Shown here piece by piece: positions 1-5,966 of a stretch of 5,966 nucleotides of DNA. The notes under the pieces were generated by a model. It worked only from the letters and a program-made list of their open reading frames with translations, had not been told where the DNA came from and ran no database searches. The stretch's first letter is position 1. Every line of letters starts with the position of its first letter. Origin of the DNA: JAAYFT01 sp041655755 (GTDB lineage: Bacteria; Bacillota; Clostridia; Tissierellales; Tissierellaceae). Made by a program: the position numbers and the translations under genes. Where the stretch lies: positions 1 to 5,966 of the forward strand of contig JBBAEY010000105.1 in the NCBI GenBank assembly GCA_041655755.1, written 5' to 3'.

Positions 1-1
1 A

Positions 2-1075
2 AGACAAGTTGTTATATTTGTTTCCTTGCTGGCTTTTATCTTATCTCTGCTAGTAGGAGGCATTCTAATATTGATAAATGGAGATAATCCCATAGTTGCC
101 TATGCTTCGCTGTTAAAGGGGGCTTTCAGTACCCCGGACAATATAGCCAATACCTTGGCTACCTCCACCCAATTAATATTTACTGGACTTTCAGTTGCCG
201 TCGCCTTTAAAAATGGCTTCGCTAACATTGGAGCCGAAGGTCAGCTCTACCTAGGAGCAATGGCTGCAGCCGTTGTCGGCATATTTGCTCCACTTCCAGG
301 ACCTATGCTGCTGCCCATGGCAATTATTATGTCCTTTCTAGTAGGGGGACTTTATGGTATGTTGCCGGCAGTTCTAAGGATTAAGACTGGAACAAATGAA
401 GTGGTTACTACCTTGATGCTGAATTATGTAGCAATATTATTTACATCCTATTTAGTAAACTATCCCCTAAAGGCACCAGGAGCACCCATAGGGATGACTA
501 ATAACATTCAAACTGCTGCAAAGCTCCCTGTTTTATATCATGGGACTAGGTTTAATCTAGGATTTCTAATAGCCATATTGGCAGCTATTTTAGTATACTT
601 TTACTTTAAAAATACAGTAAGGGGCTATGAAATGAGACTGTCGGGCCAGAACAGTGAGTTTGCCAGTTATCTTGGCATTCATGTGGACAAGAATATTATA
701 CTGTCCATGTTCATAAGCGGAGGTCTAGCTGGTTTAGGAGGTGCAGCCCTGGTCTTGGGGATACAATATAGGTTTGTTCAAGGGATTTCACCGGGATATG
801 GATTTGATGGCTTGACCATTGGCCTCATGGCAAACTTTAATGCACTAGCAGTTATACCCTTTGCCATACTCTTTGGGGCCATGAGAAGCGGAAGCCTAAC
901 CATGGAATTGCTTACCAATATACCTTCCGAGCTAAGCAGTGTAATTCAGGCTCTTGTAATACTATTTATGTCTTCGGAAAATTCCGTTACAAAATACTTT
1001 AAGGATTTTCTAGAAAAAAGAGAAAGCATTAGGAAACAAAAAATGAAAGTTAAGGGGGGAGTGGACAATGTCTAG
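2..1075 (+). CDS. ABC importer permease 1, BMP/nucleoside type (5'-partial)
   Basis: Inner-membrane permease of an ABC importer of the BPD_transp_2 class, resembling the NupP/YufP permeases that work with BMP-family (PnrA-like) purine nucleoside binding lipoproteins. The frame is open to the left edge (first visible residues RQVVIFVS, then LLAFILSLLVGG), so the true start lies outside; 357 residues are visible, close to the usual full length of about 350-365. Family landmarks, numbered from the first visible codon: NIGAEGQLYLGA (about 75-86), TGTNEVVTTLMLNY (129-142), a cytoplasmic coupling segment RGYEMRLSGQNSEFASYLGIHV (207-228), GGLAGLGGAALVLG (240-253) and a GYGFDGLTIGLM stretch (265-276). 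Many hydrophobic segments span the protein and a basic tail ends it. It overlaps the next permease by 8 bases, as expected for a heterodimeric pore. Nucleosides are the most likely cargo by family, but some BMP-type systems carry other compounds (riboflavin in Treponema), so the substrate is inferred. Confidence 0.9.
   Translation, partial: RQVVIFVSLLAFILSLLVGGILILINGDNPIVAYASLLKGAFSTPDNIANTLATSTQLIFTGLSVAVAFKNGFANIGAEGQLYLGAMAAAVVGIFAPLPGPMLLPMAIIMSFLVGGLYGMLPAVLRIKTGTNEVVTTLMLNYVAILFTSYLVNYPLKAPGAPIGMTNNIQTAAKLPVLYHGTRFNLGFLIAILAAILVYFYFKNTVRGYEMRLSGQNSEFASYLGIHVDKNIILSMFISGGLAGLGGAALVLGIQYRFVQGISPGYGFDGLTIGLMANFNALAVIPFAILFGAMRSGSLTMELLTNIPSELSSVIQALVILFMSSENSVTKYFKDFLEKRESIRKQKMKVKGGVDNV
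1054..1061 (+). promoter_or_regulatory. Ribosome binding site for permease 2, inside permease 1
   Basis: A G-rich run ending in GGAG lies 6 bases before the ATG at 1068, within the last codons of the preceding permease gene. The placement supports this start and implies translational coupling of the two pore subunits. Confidence 0.6.
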
Positions 1076-1991
1076 TTTCAGCATTATATTTAGTCCTGAA
1101 ATACTAGCTGCAACCCTTAGAAGTATGCCACCCCTATTGTTGGCAGGTCTAGCTGGCATATTGACTAAAAGAGCAGGTATAGAAAATATAGGTCTAGAGG
1201 GGCTTATGCTAATTGGCTGCTTTAGTGGCTACACAGTAAATTATCTAACGGAAAGCTGGATTTTGGGTATTTTAGGGGGAATGATTGCCACAACCCTTAT
1301 AGCACTTTTGTTTGGATTCTTTGTAATCGTTCTTAGGTCAAATGAAATAATAGCAGGAGTAGCCATCAACTCTCTGGGCGCCGGCCTTAGTACATACTTG
1401 TTGCGAATGATGTTCGGCGTCAAGGGTTCCTTCTATGATCCTAGAGTACAGGCCATACCAAGGGCTAGCTTCAATGCACTGAAGGGTATTCCCCTGCTAA
1501 ATACAATACTCAACAATCAAAGTATTATTGTGTGGATATCCATAGCCCTGGCCTTGCTAGTAAATTTATTGCTTTTTTACACAAGATTGGGGACCTATGT
1601 GAGGGCCGCAGGAGAGGACGAAGAGGCCTTGGCTACTTCAGGGATAAATGTTAAAAAGATAAGATTTATAACCATAATATTCCATGGCATCTTATGTGGA
1701 TTGGGAGGGGCCTATCTTTCTACAGGCTATTTGACCCAATTTATAGAAAATATGTCTGCAGGTAGGGGATTTATAGCCATGGCAGCCATAGCCTTTAGCG
1801 GTGCCCACCCATTGAGGATTTTAGGGGCGACAGGACTCTTCGCCTTTGTAGAAAGCATAGCCTATAGGCTTCAGAGTATCAATGTCCCATCGTATTTTGC
1901 CCTCATGACCCCCTATGTAGTCACTGTAATTACCTTGGCAATTACCTCATATAAGGGGCTAAAGGATAAGAAAGGCAGGAGATTGGTATGA
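1068..1991 (+). CDS. ABC importer permease 2, BMP/nucleoside type
   Basis: Second transmembrane subunit of the same importer, resembling NupQ/YufQ. At 307 residues it has the usual length of this shorter partner. Landmarks: a first membrane helix around PPLLLAGLAGIL (21-32), KRAGIENIGLEGLMLIG (34-50, the counterpart of the NIGAEGQ motif in the first permease), SNEIIAGVAINSLG (91-104), the cytoplasmic coupling segment GTYVRAAGEDEEALATSGIN (175-194), GLGGAYLSTGYL (211-222) and GRGFIAMAAIAFSGAHP (232-248). The last hydrophobic segments (about 250-293) are followed by a basic cytoplasmic tail. The ATG at 1068 overlaps the end of the first permease by 8 bases. The stop overlaps the ATG of the deaminase gene as ATGA, so transporter and enzyme genes are probably translated in a coupled manner. 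The ATPase and binding lipoprotein of this system are not in the window and are expected upstream. Confidence 0.92.
   Translation: MSSFSIIFSPEILAATLRSMPPLLLAGLAGILTKRAGIENIGLEGLMLIGCFSGYTVNYLTESWILGILGGMIATTLIALLFGFFVIVLRSNEIIAGVAINSLGAGLSTYLLRMMFGVKGSFYDPRVQAIPRASFNALKGIPLLNTILNNQSIIVWISIALALLVNLLLFYTRLGTYVRAAGEDEEALATSGINVKKIRFITIIFHGILCGLGGAYLSTGYLTQFIENMSAGRGFIAMAAIAFSGAHPLRILGATGLFAFVESIAYRLQSINVPSYFALMTPYVVTVITLAITSYKGLKDKKGRRLV
1977..1981 (+). promoter_or_regulatory. Ribosome binding site for the deaminase gene
   Basis: AGGAG lies 6 bases before the ATG at 1988, inside the end of permease 2. It supports this start over downstream alternatives and fits coupled translation through the ATGA overlap. 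Confidence 0.65.
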
Positions 1992-3325
1992 AGCAGCTCT
2001 TGAAAAATTGCTATGTAATTAGAGATTCGGAGTCAAGGCCAGAATACAAAAATATATTAATCGAAAACAATAGAATAAGTAGGATAACAGATGAAAGTCA
2101 GGTGGAAGGGGCAAATAATGTAGACCTAGGGGGCAGAACCATTATTCCTGGCTTTGTACAGACCCATGTACACTTTTGTCAGACACTTTTCAAAGGTTTG
2201 GCAGATGACTTGCCCCTGCTTGCATGGTTAAGGACAAGAATATGGCCCTTGGAAGCAAGCCACAATGAAGAAAGCACCTATTTGTCTGCACTCTTGTCGG
2301 GTATGGAGCTGATATCAGGAGGGACAACAAGCGTCTGCATCATGGAATCTGTGAGGCATGGTCATATGACTGGCAAGGCCTTGGAAGAACTGGGAATTCG
2401 TGCAGTATTTGGAAAGGTAATGATGGATTACAATGATACACCGGAAGAACTAGGTGGAATGCCAAGGGAGTTTTTCGAGACAAGTAGGGAAACTATAGAC
2501 AGTTCAATGGAACTATACAAGAAATGGAATGGGGCAGGAGGCGGAAGGATATCCTATGCCCTAATGCCCAGGGGTATTCTGACAACATCTGAAGACCTGC
2601 TAATGGAAATTAAGGAACTATCGGAAAAAAACAATATATTAGTTCATACCCATGCCTGTGAAACATGGGAGGAGAGCAGGCTGGTAGAGGAAAAAAGAGG
2701 CTTGACCGAGATAAAATACCTGGACAAGATGGGTCTTTCAAGTGAGAGATTGCTCCTAGCCCATAGCCTTTGTATAGATGAAGAAGATATAAGAATACTT
2801 AAGGAAAACAATATAAAAGTAGCATCTTGTCCCAAGACAAACTTGAAGCTGGCCTCGGGCATAGCTCCACTGGCAGACCTGTACAAATCTGGTGTTACAG
2901 TGTCCTTGGGTTCAGATGGAGCCCCCTGCAACAACAGCCTAGATACATTTGAAGAGATGAAATTTGCATCCCTGCTCCAGAAGGGAATATACAAGGACCC
3001 CACCCTAATGACTGCCAAGGAGACATTTGAAATTGGCACCTTAGGTGGAGCGAGGGCCCTGAGAATGGAAAAAGACTGCGGTTCCATCGAAGAAGGTAAA
3101 TACGCCGATTTGACAGTAGTTGATTTTGAAAGCCTAGGCCATATTGGACCTAGTACAGCAAATTTAGTTTATTCAGGCAATAGGAATATGGTTACAGATG
3201 TGATGGTCGATGGCAAATGGCTATACCAGGACAGGGAATTTACAAATATTGATAAAGAGAAGATAATCTTTCAAGGGAAAAAAGCACTAGATTCACTACT
3301 TAACAGGTTTGAGAGGAGAGGATAA
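1988..3325 (+). CDS. COG0402 amidohydrolase, probable purine/nucleoside deaminase
   Basis: Metal-dependent hydrolytic deaminase of the amidohydrolase superfamily (SsnA/MtaD/guanine deaminase group), 445 residues, cytoplasmic. A short N-terminal beta region leads into the TIM barrel. Visible metal and catalytic residues: H60 and H62 (THVHF), H222 with E225 in HTHACE (the HxxE pair), H259 (LAHS) and D310 (GSDGAPCNNSLD). The C-terminal stretch GSIEEGKYADLTVVD (365-379) is typical of the group. DDLPLLAWL...WPLEA (73-90) and SDGAxxNNSLD resemble methylthioadenosine/S-adenosylhomocysteine deaminases. In contrast, HVHFCQ (Q65), GKVMMD (142-147) and MPR (R195) resemble guanine and 8-oxoguanine deaminases. 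The substrate is therefore left open among 6-amino- or 2-amino-purines and their nucleosides. The gene follows a nucleoside-type importer by ATGA overlap, which supports action on the imported compound. An aminohydrolase acting on another ring (e.g. a triazine or pterin) is less likely but possible. Confidence 0.85.
   Translation: MKQLLKNCYVIRDSESRPEYKNILIENNRISRITDESQVEGANNVDLGGRTIIPGFVQTHVHFCQTLFKGLADDLPLLAWLRTRIWPLEASHNEESTYLSALLSGMELISGGTTSVCIMESVRHGHMTGKALEELGIRAVFGKVMMDYNDTPEELGGMPREFFETSRETIDSSMELYKKWNGAGGGRISYALMPRGILTTSEDLLMEIKELSEKNNILVHTHACETWEESRLVEEKRGLTEIKYLDKMGLSSERLLLAHSLCIDEEDIRILKENNIKVASCPKTNLKLASGIAPLADLYKSGVTVSLGSDGAPCNNSLDTFEEMKFASLLQKGIYKDPTLMTAKETFEIGTLGGARALRMEKDCGSIEEGKYADLTVVDFESLGHIGPSTANLVYSGNRNMVTDVMVDGKWLYQDREFTNIDKEKIIFQGKKALDSLLNRFERRG
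3314..3318 (+). promoter_or_regulatory. Ribosome binding site deciding the aldolase start
   Basis: AGGAG sits 8 bases before the ATG at 3327 and overlaps the last codons of the deaminase gene. A TTG at 3309 is in frame but lies upstream of this site, so translation should begin at 3327. Confidence 0.75.
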
Positions 3326-3326
3326 G

Positions 3327-4154
3327 ATGAGATATTGGAACAAGGAGCTTAGAATGAGAAGGCTATTTAGCGATGACAAGACCGTAATGGTTGCCCTAGA
3401 TCATGGACAGGGTGGAGTAAAACCAGGGCTAGAGCACCCTGAAAAACTCCTAAATACCATAATAGATGCAAATCCTGACGCAGTACTTTTGAGTGGAGGT
3501 ATGGCTCGCAGATTTAATTATCTCTTTGGCGGTAAGGGCAAGCCCTCCTTAGTCATATCGACTGATTTCATATTACATGGGAGCATTCCCCAACTAGAAG
3601 GACAGGGGGAAGAAATCCATCAATCTATTTCTGTCGAGGAATGTGTAAGGCTGGGAGCCGATGCCATAAAGGCCCTGCTCGTCTTTGGCAGGAGGGATAC
3701 TAGGATAGTGGCAGAGAATATGGCCTATATCACCCGCCTAGCTGAGGAATGTAACCATTGGAATTTACCCCTAATTGTGGAACCGACTACATGGGGTGGG
3801 CTCTTAACAGATGAGATGAAAAGGGATGTTAGCCTATATTCCCATATGGCAAGAATAAGTGCAGAGCTAGGAGCAGACCTGGTAAAGATTGACTTCATAG
3901 GGACTTCTGAGGAATTTAAGCAGGTACTGGACAATTGCCCTGTACCAGTGGCTATCTTGGGAGGTAGTAAGGCGTCGGCAGAAGATATTGCAAATACAAT
4001 CATAGAGGCCAACAAGTGCGGAGTATGTGGAGTGGTATTTGGCCGAAATGTATGGCAAAGTAAAGATCCAGAGAAAATGATAGATGCCCTCAAGGCCATC
4101 ACCTATACTAATGACAGGGAAAAATACTTTAAGATTATAGAGGAAATAGAATAG
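3327..4154 (+). CDS. Class I aldolase, DhnA/FbaB/LsrF superfamily
   Basis: TIM-barrel aldolase or thiolase that works through a lysine Schiff base; 275 residues, normal for the family, cytoplasmic. Visible motifs: ALDHG (23-27) on the first strand, a VLLSGG segment (53-58), VEECVRLGADAIKALLVFG (103-121), LGADLVKIDFIG with the expected Schiff-base lysine K187, LGGSKA (211-216) and FGRNVWQ (238-244). The last two should hold the substrate phosphate. Where archaeal class I fructose-bisphosphate aldolase has W-S-Y before the GG turn, this protein reads E-P-T (152-154). The catalytic tyrosine is thus missing, arguing against ordinary fructose-bisphosphate cleavage and leaving LsrF-like or other sugar-phosphate substrates open. 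The start at 3327 is 1 base after the deaminase stop and has its own ribosome binding site. With a dehydrogenase and a sugar kinase next in line, cleavage of a phosphorylated ketose or deoxy-sugar is the likely role (inference). Confidence 0.87.
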   Translation: MRYWNKELRMRRLFSDDKTVMVALDHGQGGVKPGLEHPEKLLNTIIDANPDAVLLSGGMARRFNYLFGGKGKPSLVISTDFILHGSIPQLEGQGEEIHQSISVEECVRLGADAIKALLVFGRRDTRIVAENMAYITRLAEECNHWNLPLIVEPTTWGGLLTDEMKRDVSLYSHMARISAELGADLVKIDFIGTSEEFKQVLDNCPVPVAILGGSKASAEDIANTIIEANKCGVCGVVFGRNVWQSKDPEKMIDALKAITYTNDREKYFKIIEEIE

Positions 4155-4173
4155 ACAAAATGTACGATACACA

Positions 4174-4179
4174 AGGAGG
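4174..4179 (+). promoter_or_regulatory. Strong ribosome binding site deciding the dehydrogenase start
   Basis: A perfect AGGAGG lies 9 bases before the ATG at 4189 but only 3 bases before an in-frame ATG at 4183. The spacing favours the second ATG, giving an N terminus MKAAMLYG that matches the usual start of this family. Confidence 0.75.
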
Positions 4180-4188
4180 AAAATGAAG

Positions 4189-5289
4189 ATGAAAGCAGCT
4201 ATGCTATACGGAATAGAAGATATGAGAATAGAAGAAATGGAAATCCCCAAATGCGGAGATGATTATTTAATTGTAGAGCTAAAAAAAGCAACCCTATGCC
4301 CTACAGATTTAAAAAAATACTATGGGGATAAAGACGATGTGGAAGTAGGACTGAGAGATGAGGGCCCATATATTCTTGGACACGAGGCAGCAGGGATTGT
4401 AATAGAATCTGGGAAGAACATAAAAAATATTCAAGTGGGCGACAGAGTTGCTATTCAGCCCATGATTAGCTGCGGCCAATGTCACTATTGTAAGATAGGC
4501 AAGAAAAACATGTGCCTGAACATTCTGGGAGTAGGTGGTTCAGCGGGGAATTTTGGCGACTGTATTAGACTAATGAATGATGAAGGTATAGGAGGCTGCT
4601 TTGCTACCCATTTAAAGCTTCCGGAACAATGTGTAATAAAATTACCTGAGGAAATAGACTATGAAGCTGGAAGCCTAATAGAACCCCTAGCAGATGTAAT
4701 TCACAGCATAAATGAGCTTGGGGTAGACGAAAATGACACAGTAGTCATCATAGGTCTAGGGCCCATGGGTCTTTTTCATACCATAGTAGCCAGTTATCAT
4801 AAGGCCAAGAGGATCATTTGCATAGACATAGACGATGAAAGGTTAAAATTGTCTGGCAAATTGGGGGCAGATATTATTCTGAACTCTTCCAAGGAAGATG
4901 TAGTACAAGGAGTGCTTGCACTGACAAACAAAATTGGTGCAGACAAGATTTTTGTAACAGCCGGGGGAAAGGCACAAAAAACCTGTGTGGAGCAAGCATT
5001 GGCAATGGTAGCAAAAAAAGGGAAAATAAGCCTTTTTGCTTCTGCTGATATAAATAACGATGAGATGACTATAAGCCTAAATGAAATTCACTACAAGATG
5101 ATTACCCTGACTGGAACAGTAGGCTTTGAGGACAAACACGCAGAAGAAGCCATAGAGATTTTAAAAAACAAATACTTTGATTACAAGTTAATTAGAAATA
5201 AAGAATATCCATTGGACCAGATTGTTGACGGAATCAAGGATTATGGAAAAGGAAAGAATATTAAGGTAGGCTTGGATCTATCAAAATAA
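4189..5289 (+). CDS. Zinc-dependent medium-chain alcohol/polyol dehydrogenase
   Basis: NAD(P)-dependent oxidoreductase of the zinc-containing MDR family (alcohol, sorbitol and threonine dehydrogenase relatives), 366 residues against a usual 340-350, cytoplasmic. The N-terminal GroES-like domain carries probable catalytic-zinc residues C37 (LCPTD), H65-E66 (LGHEAAG) and E165 (IEPLAD). Four structural-zinc cysteines are C95, C98, C101 and C109. The Rossmann domain has GLGPMG (189-194). D213, at the end of the second strand (CIDIDDERL), suggests preference for NAD over NADP. Extra length comes partly from a segment around 114-137 (GVGGSAGNFGDC...GIGG) before the GCFATH motif; it may shape the substrate pocket. 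It starts 34 bases after the aldolase with a strong ribosome binding site and no terminator between. Its role could be oxidation of a polyol to a ketose for the following kinase, or reduction of an aldehyde released by the aldolase; the sequence does not decide. Confidence 0.9.
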   Translation: MKAAMLYGIEDMRIEEMEIPKCGDDYLIVELKKATLCPTDLKKYYGDKDDVEVGLRDEGPYILGHEAAGIVIESGKNIKNIQVGDRVAIQPMISCGQCHYCKIGKKNMCLNILGVGGSAGNFGDCIRLMNDEGIGGCFATHLKLPEQCVIKLPEEIDYEAGSLIEPLADVIHSINELGVDENDTVVIIGLGPMGLFHTIVASYHKAKRIICIDIDDERLKLSGKLGADIILNSSKEDVVQGVLALTNKIGADKIFVTAGGKAQKTCVEQALAMVAKKGKISLFASADINNDEMTISLNEIHYKMITLTGTVGFEDKHAEEAIEILKNKYFDYKLIRNKEYPLDQIVDGIKDYGKGKNIKVGLDLSK

Positions 5290-5301
5290 TTCACCCCTTA
5301 T

Positions 5302-5306
5302 GGAGG
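5302..5306 (+). promoter_or_regulatory. Ribosome binding site for the kinase gene (TTG start)
   Basis: GGAGG lies 9 bases before TTG at 5316. An in-frame stop (TAG, 5307-5309) immediately precedes, and only ATA ATA separates it from the TTG. TTG is therefore the only plausible start that preserves the family N terminus. Confidence 0.75.
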
Positions 5307-5315
5307 TAGATAATA

Positions 5316-5966
5316 TTGGAATTTGTACTTGGAGTAGATGTGGGTACCCATGGAGTACGTATTCTCGTATATGACTTGGGGAAAAAAGAAGTAGTTAATA
5401 GAATAAAAAAAGATTATAAGAGGGAAAATATGAGCCATGGGCATCAGGAGATGGATGCCATTGATTTAGAGGAAACATTCTTAGAATGTTTAAATGCTCT
5501 GACCTTTGCTGAAAAAGATAAGGTCCTGGGACTGGGCATAACCCATCAAAGGGGGACTGTAATTCCTGTAGATAAGGATTTGAACCCCCTAGCAGCAGCT
5601 ATATGTGACAGTGACGAAAGGGCAATCACAGCAGGCGATATAGAAAAATACGGAATAAGAGAGGAAGAATACTACAGGATTACAGGCTGCCCCCTGGTAT
5701 CTTTCAATGGACTGTCCAAGATACTCTGGATTATGGAAAATGACAAAGACCTATTTAATAAAAGCTATGGATGGCTATCGCCTCAGGACTATCTCATAAG
5801 CAGACTCTTGGGAAAAATCACCGTCACCCATGGCTCCGTGCTTAGAAATGGCTACTACAATATTGCCAAAAGAGAACTAGCAAAGGATATATTTGGAGAC
5901 AATACTCCAGACTTTATAAGGCTGGACTCTAGGGGCATAGGTGAGAAAATCGGCAAGGTAAAAGTT
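5316..5966 (+). CDS. FGGY-family carbohydrate kinase, N-terminal part (3'-partial)
   Basis: ATP-dependent sugar kinase of the FGGY group (xylulokinase, ribulokinase, glycerol kinase, AI-2 kinase LsrK relatives). The frame stays open to the right edge, giving 217 residues of an expected 480-530, so about the first FGGY domain is seen. Landmarks: FVLGVDVGTHGVRILVYD (3-20), the phosphate-binding loop region with D8 and GT at 10-11; HQEMDAIDLEE (43-53), matching the position of the usual EQDP segment; LGITHQRGTVIPVDKDLNPL (73-92); and CDSDERA (97-103), the substrate-side D-x-R region where D100 aligns with the catalytic aspartate zone. TGCPLVSFNGLSKILWI and SPQDYLISRLLGK follow, typical of the domain. 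Translation must begin at the TTG because an in-frame stop lies 6 bases upstream of it. It lies 26 bases after the dehydrogenase. The sugar is not predictable from this half; a ketose or polyol is likely from the neighbours. Next to an LsrF-like aldolase, an LsrK-like role is an alternative. Confidence 0.88.
   Translation, partial: MEFVLGVDVGTHGVRILVYDLGKKEVVNRIKKDYKRENMSHGHQEMDAIDLEETFLECLNALTFAEKDKVLGLGITHQRGTVIPVDKDLNPLAAAICDSDERAITAGDIEKYGIREEEYYRITGCPLVSFNGLSKILWIMENDKDLFNKSYGWLSPQDYLISRLLGKITVTHGSVLRNGYYNIAKRELAKDIFGDNTPDFIRLDSRGIGEKIGKVKV

Larger units (their letters stand above)
2..5966 (+). other. Probable single operon: nucleoside-type import plus breakdown enzymes
   Basis: All six genes point the same way, with junctions of -8, -4, +1, +34 and +26 bases. 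Neither of the two longer gaps (4155-4188 and 5290-5315) contains a GC-rich stem followed by a T run, or a convincing promoter. Promoter, regulator, importer ATPase and binding protein are presumably upstream of the window. The grouping is seen directly; co-transcription is inferred from spacing. Confidence 0.8.

Noticed and set aside
26..28. TTG at 26 as the start of the first permease.
   Set aside because: The frame is open upstream to the window edge with hydrophobic residues continuing the first membrane helix, and no ribosome binding site precedes the TTG. The gene is 5'-truncated by the window.
1241..1423. Short minus-strand open frame inside permease 2.
   Set aside because: Antisense shadow of a conserved permease gene; low-complexity composition and no family resemblance.
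2644..3087. Minus-strand open frame inside the deaminase gene.
   Set aside because: Fully antisense to the conserved catalytic part of the deaminase, with no recognisable protein family features.
3309..3311. TTG at 3309 as the aldolase start, giving 281 residues.
   Set aside because: It lies upstream of the AGGAG at 3314-3318 and adds six residues encoded by the ribosome binding site itself; ATG at 3327 has correct spacing.
3725..4102. Minus-strand open frame inside the aldolase gene.
   Set aside because: Antisense to the Schiff-base lysine and phosphate-binding region of a well-supported gene; no independent support.
4183..4185. ATG at 4183 as the dehydrogenase start.
   Set aside because: Only 3 bases separate it from AGGAGG; the ATG at 4189 has 9-base spacing and gives the usual family N terminus.
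4155..4188. Possible terminator or internal promoter between aldolase and dehydrogenase.
   Set aside because: The 34 bases hold no GC-rich stem with a T run and no well-spaced -35/-10 pair, only the ribosome binding site.
3867..4250. Minus-strand open frame of 127 codons spanning the aldolase-dehydrogenase junction, with a hydrophobic N-terminal stretch that looks membrane-like.
   Set aside because: It is antisense to two well-supported genes; the F/I/L-rich stretch is what A-rich coding DNA yields on the opposite strand. No recognisable domain.
5293..5307. Possible small hairpin (ACCCC against GGAGGT) masking the kinase ribosome binding site.
   Set aside because: Only four pairs with an internal C-A mismatch; too weak to claim as a terminator or translational switch.

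Overview
The window is a densely packed, single-strand block of six genes, all on the + strand. No gap exceeds about 35 bases and no terminator, RNA gene, repeat or mobile element is visible. Low-to-moderate GC (around 40% by eye), heavy use of ATA, AGG and CTA codons, strong AGGAGG-type ribosome binding sites and a TTG start point to a Firmicute, most likely of the Clostridia/Tissierellia kind. No marker gene is present, so this is an inference.

Layout: (1) positions 2-1075, the 3' part of an ABC-importer permease of the BMP/purine-nucleoside type (5' end off the window); (2) 1068-1991, the second permease of the same importer; (3) 1988-3325, a COG0402-type amidohydrolase, probably a deaminase of a purine or purine nucleoside; (4) 3327-4154, a class I (Schiff-base) aldolase of the DhnA/FbaB/LsrF superfamily; (5) 4189-5289, a zinc-dependent medium-chain alcohol/polyol dehydrogenase; (6) 5316 to the window end, the N-terminal half of an FGGY-family carbohydrate kinase. 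Junctions are an 8-base overlap, an ATGA overlap, a 1-base gap, and gaps of 34 and 26 bases. One transcript is therefore likely, with its promoter upstream of the window.

Taken together, the genes read as an uptake-and-breakdown route. A nucleoside-like compound is imported, its base (or the intact nucleoside) is deaminated, and a sugar or sugar-alcohol part is oxidised (dehydrogenase), phosphorylated (FGGY kinase) and cleaved (aldolase). The exact substrate is not readable. The deaminase active site mixes guanine/8-oxoguanine-deaminase features with a methylthioadenosine-deaminase-like C-terminal motif. The aldolase lacks the tyrosine of archaeal fructose-bisphosphate aldolases. No nucleosidase, phosphorylase or isomerase is present in this window. 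The combination is worth following up as a possible catabolic pathway for an unusual nucleoside or purine conjugate. The importer's ATPase and binding lipoprotein are expected just upstream, and the rest of the kinase and any missing enzymes downstream.
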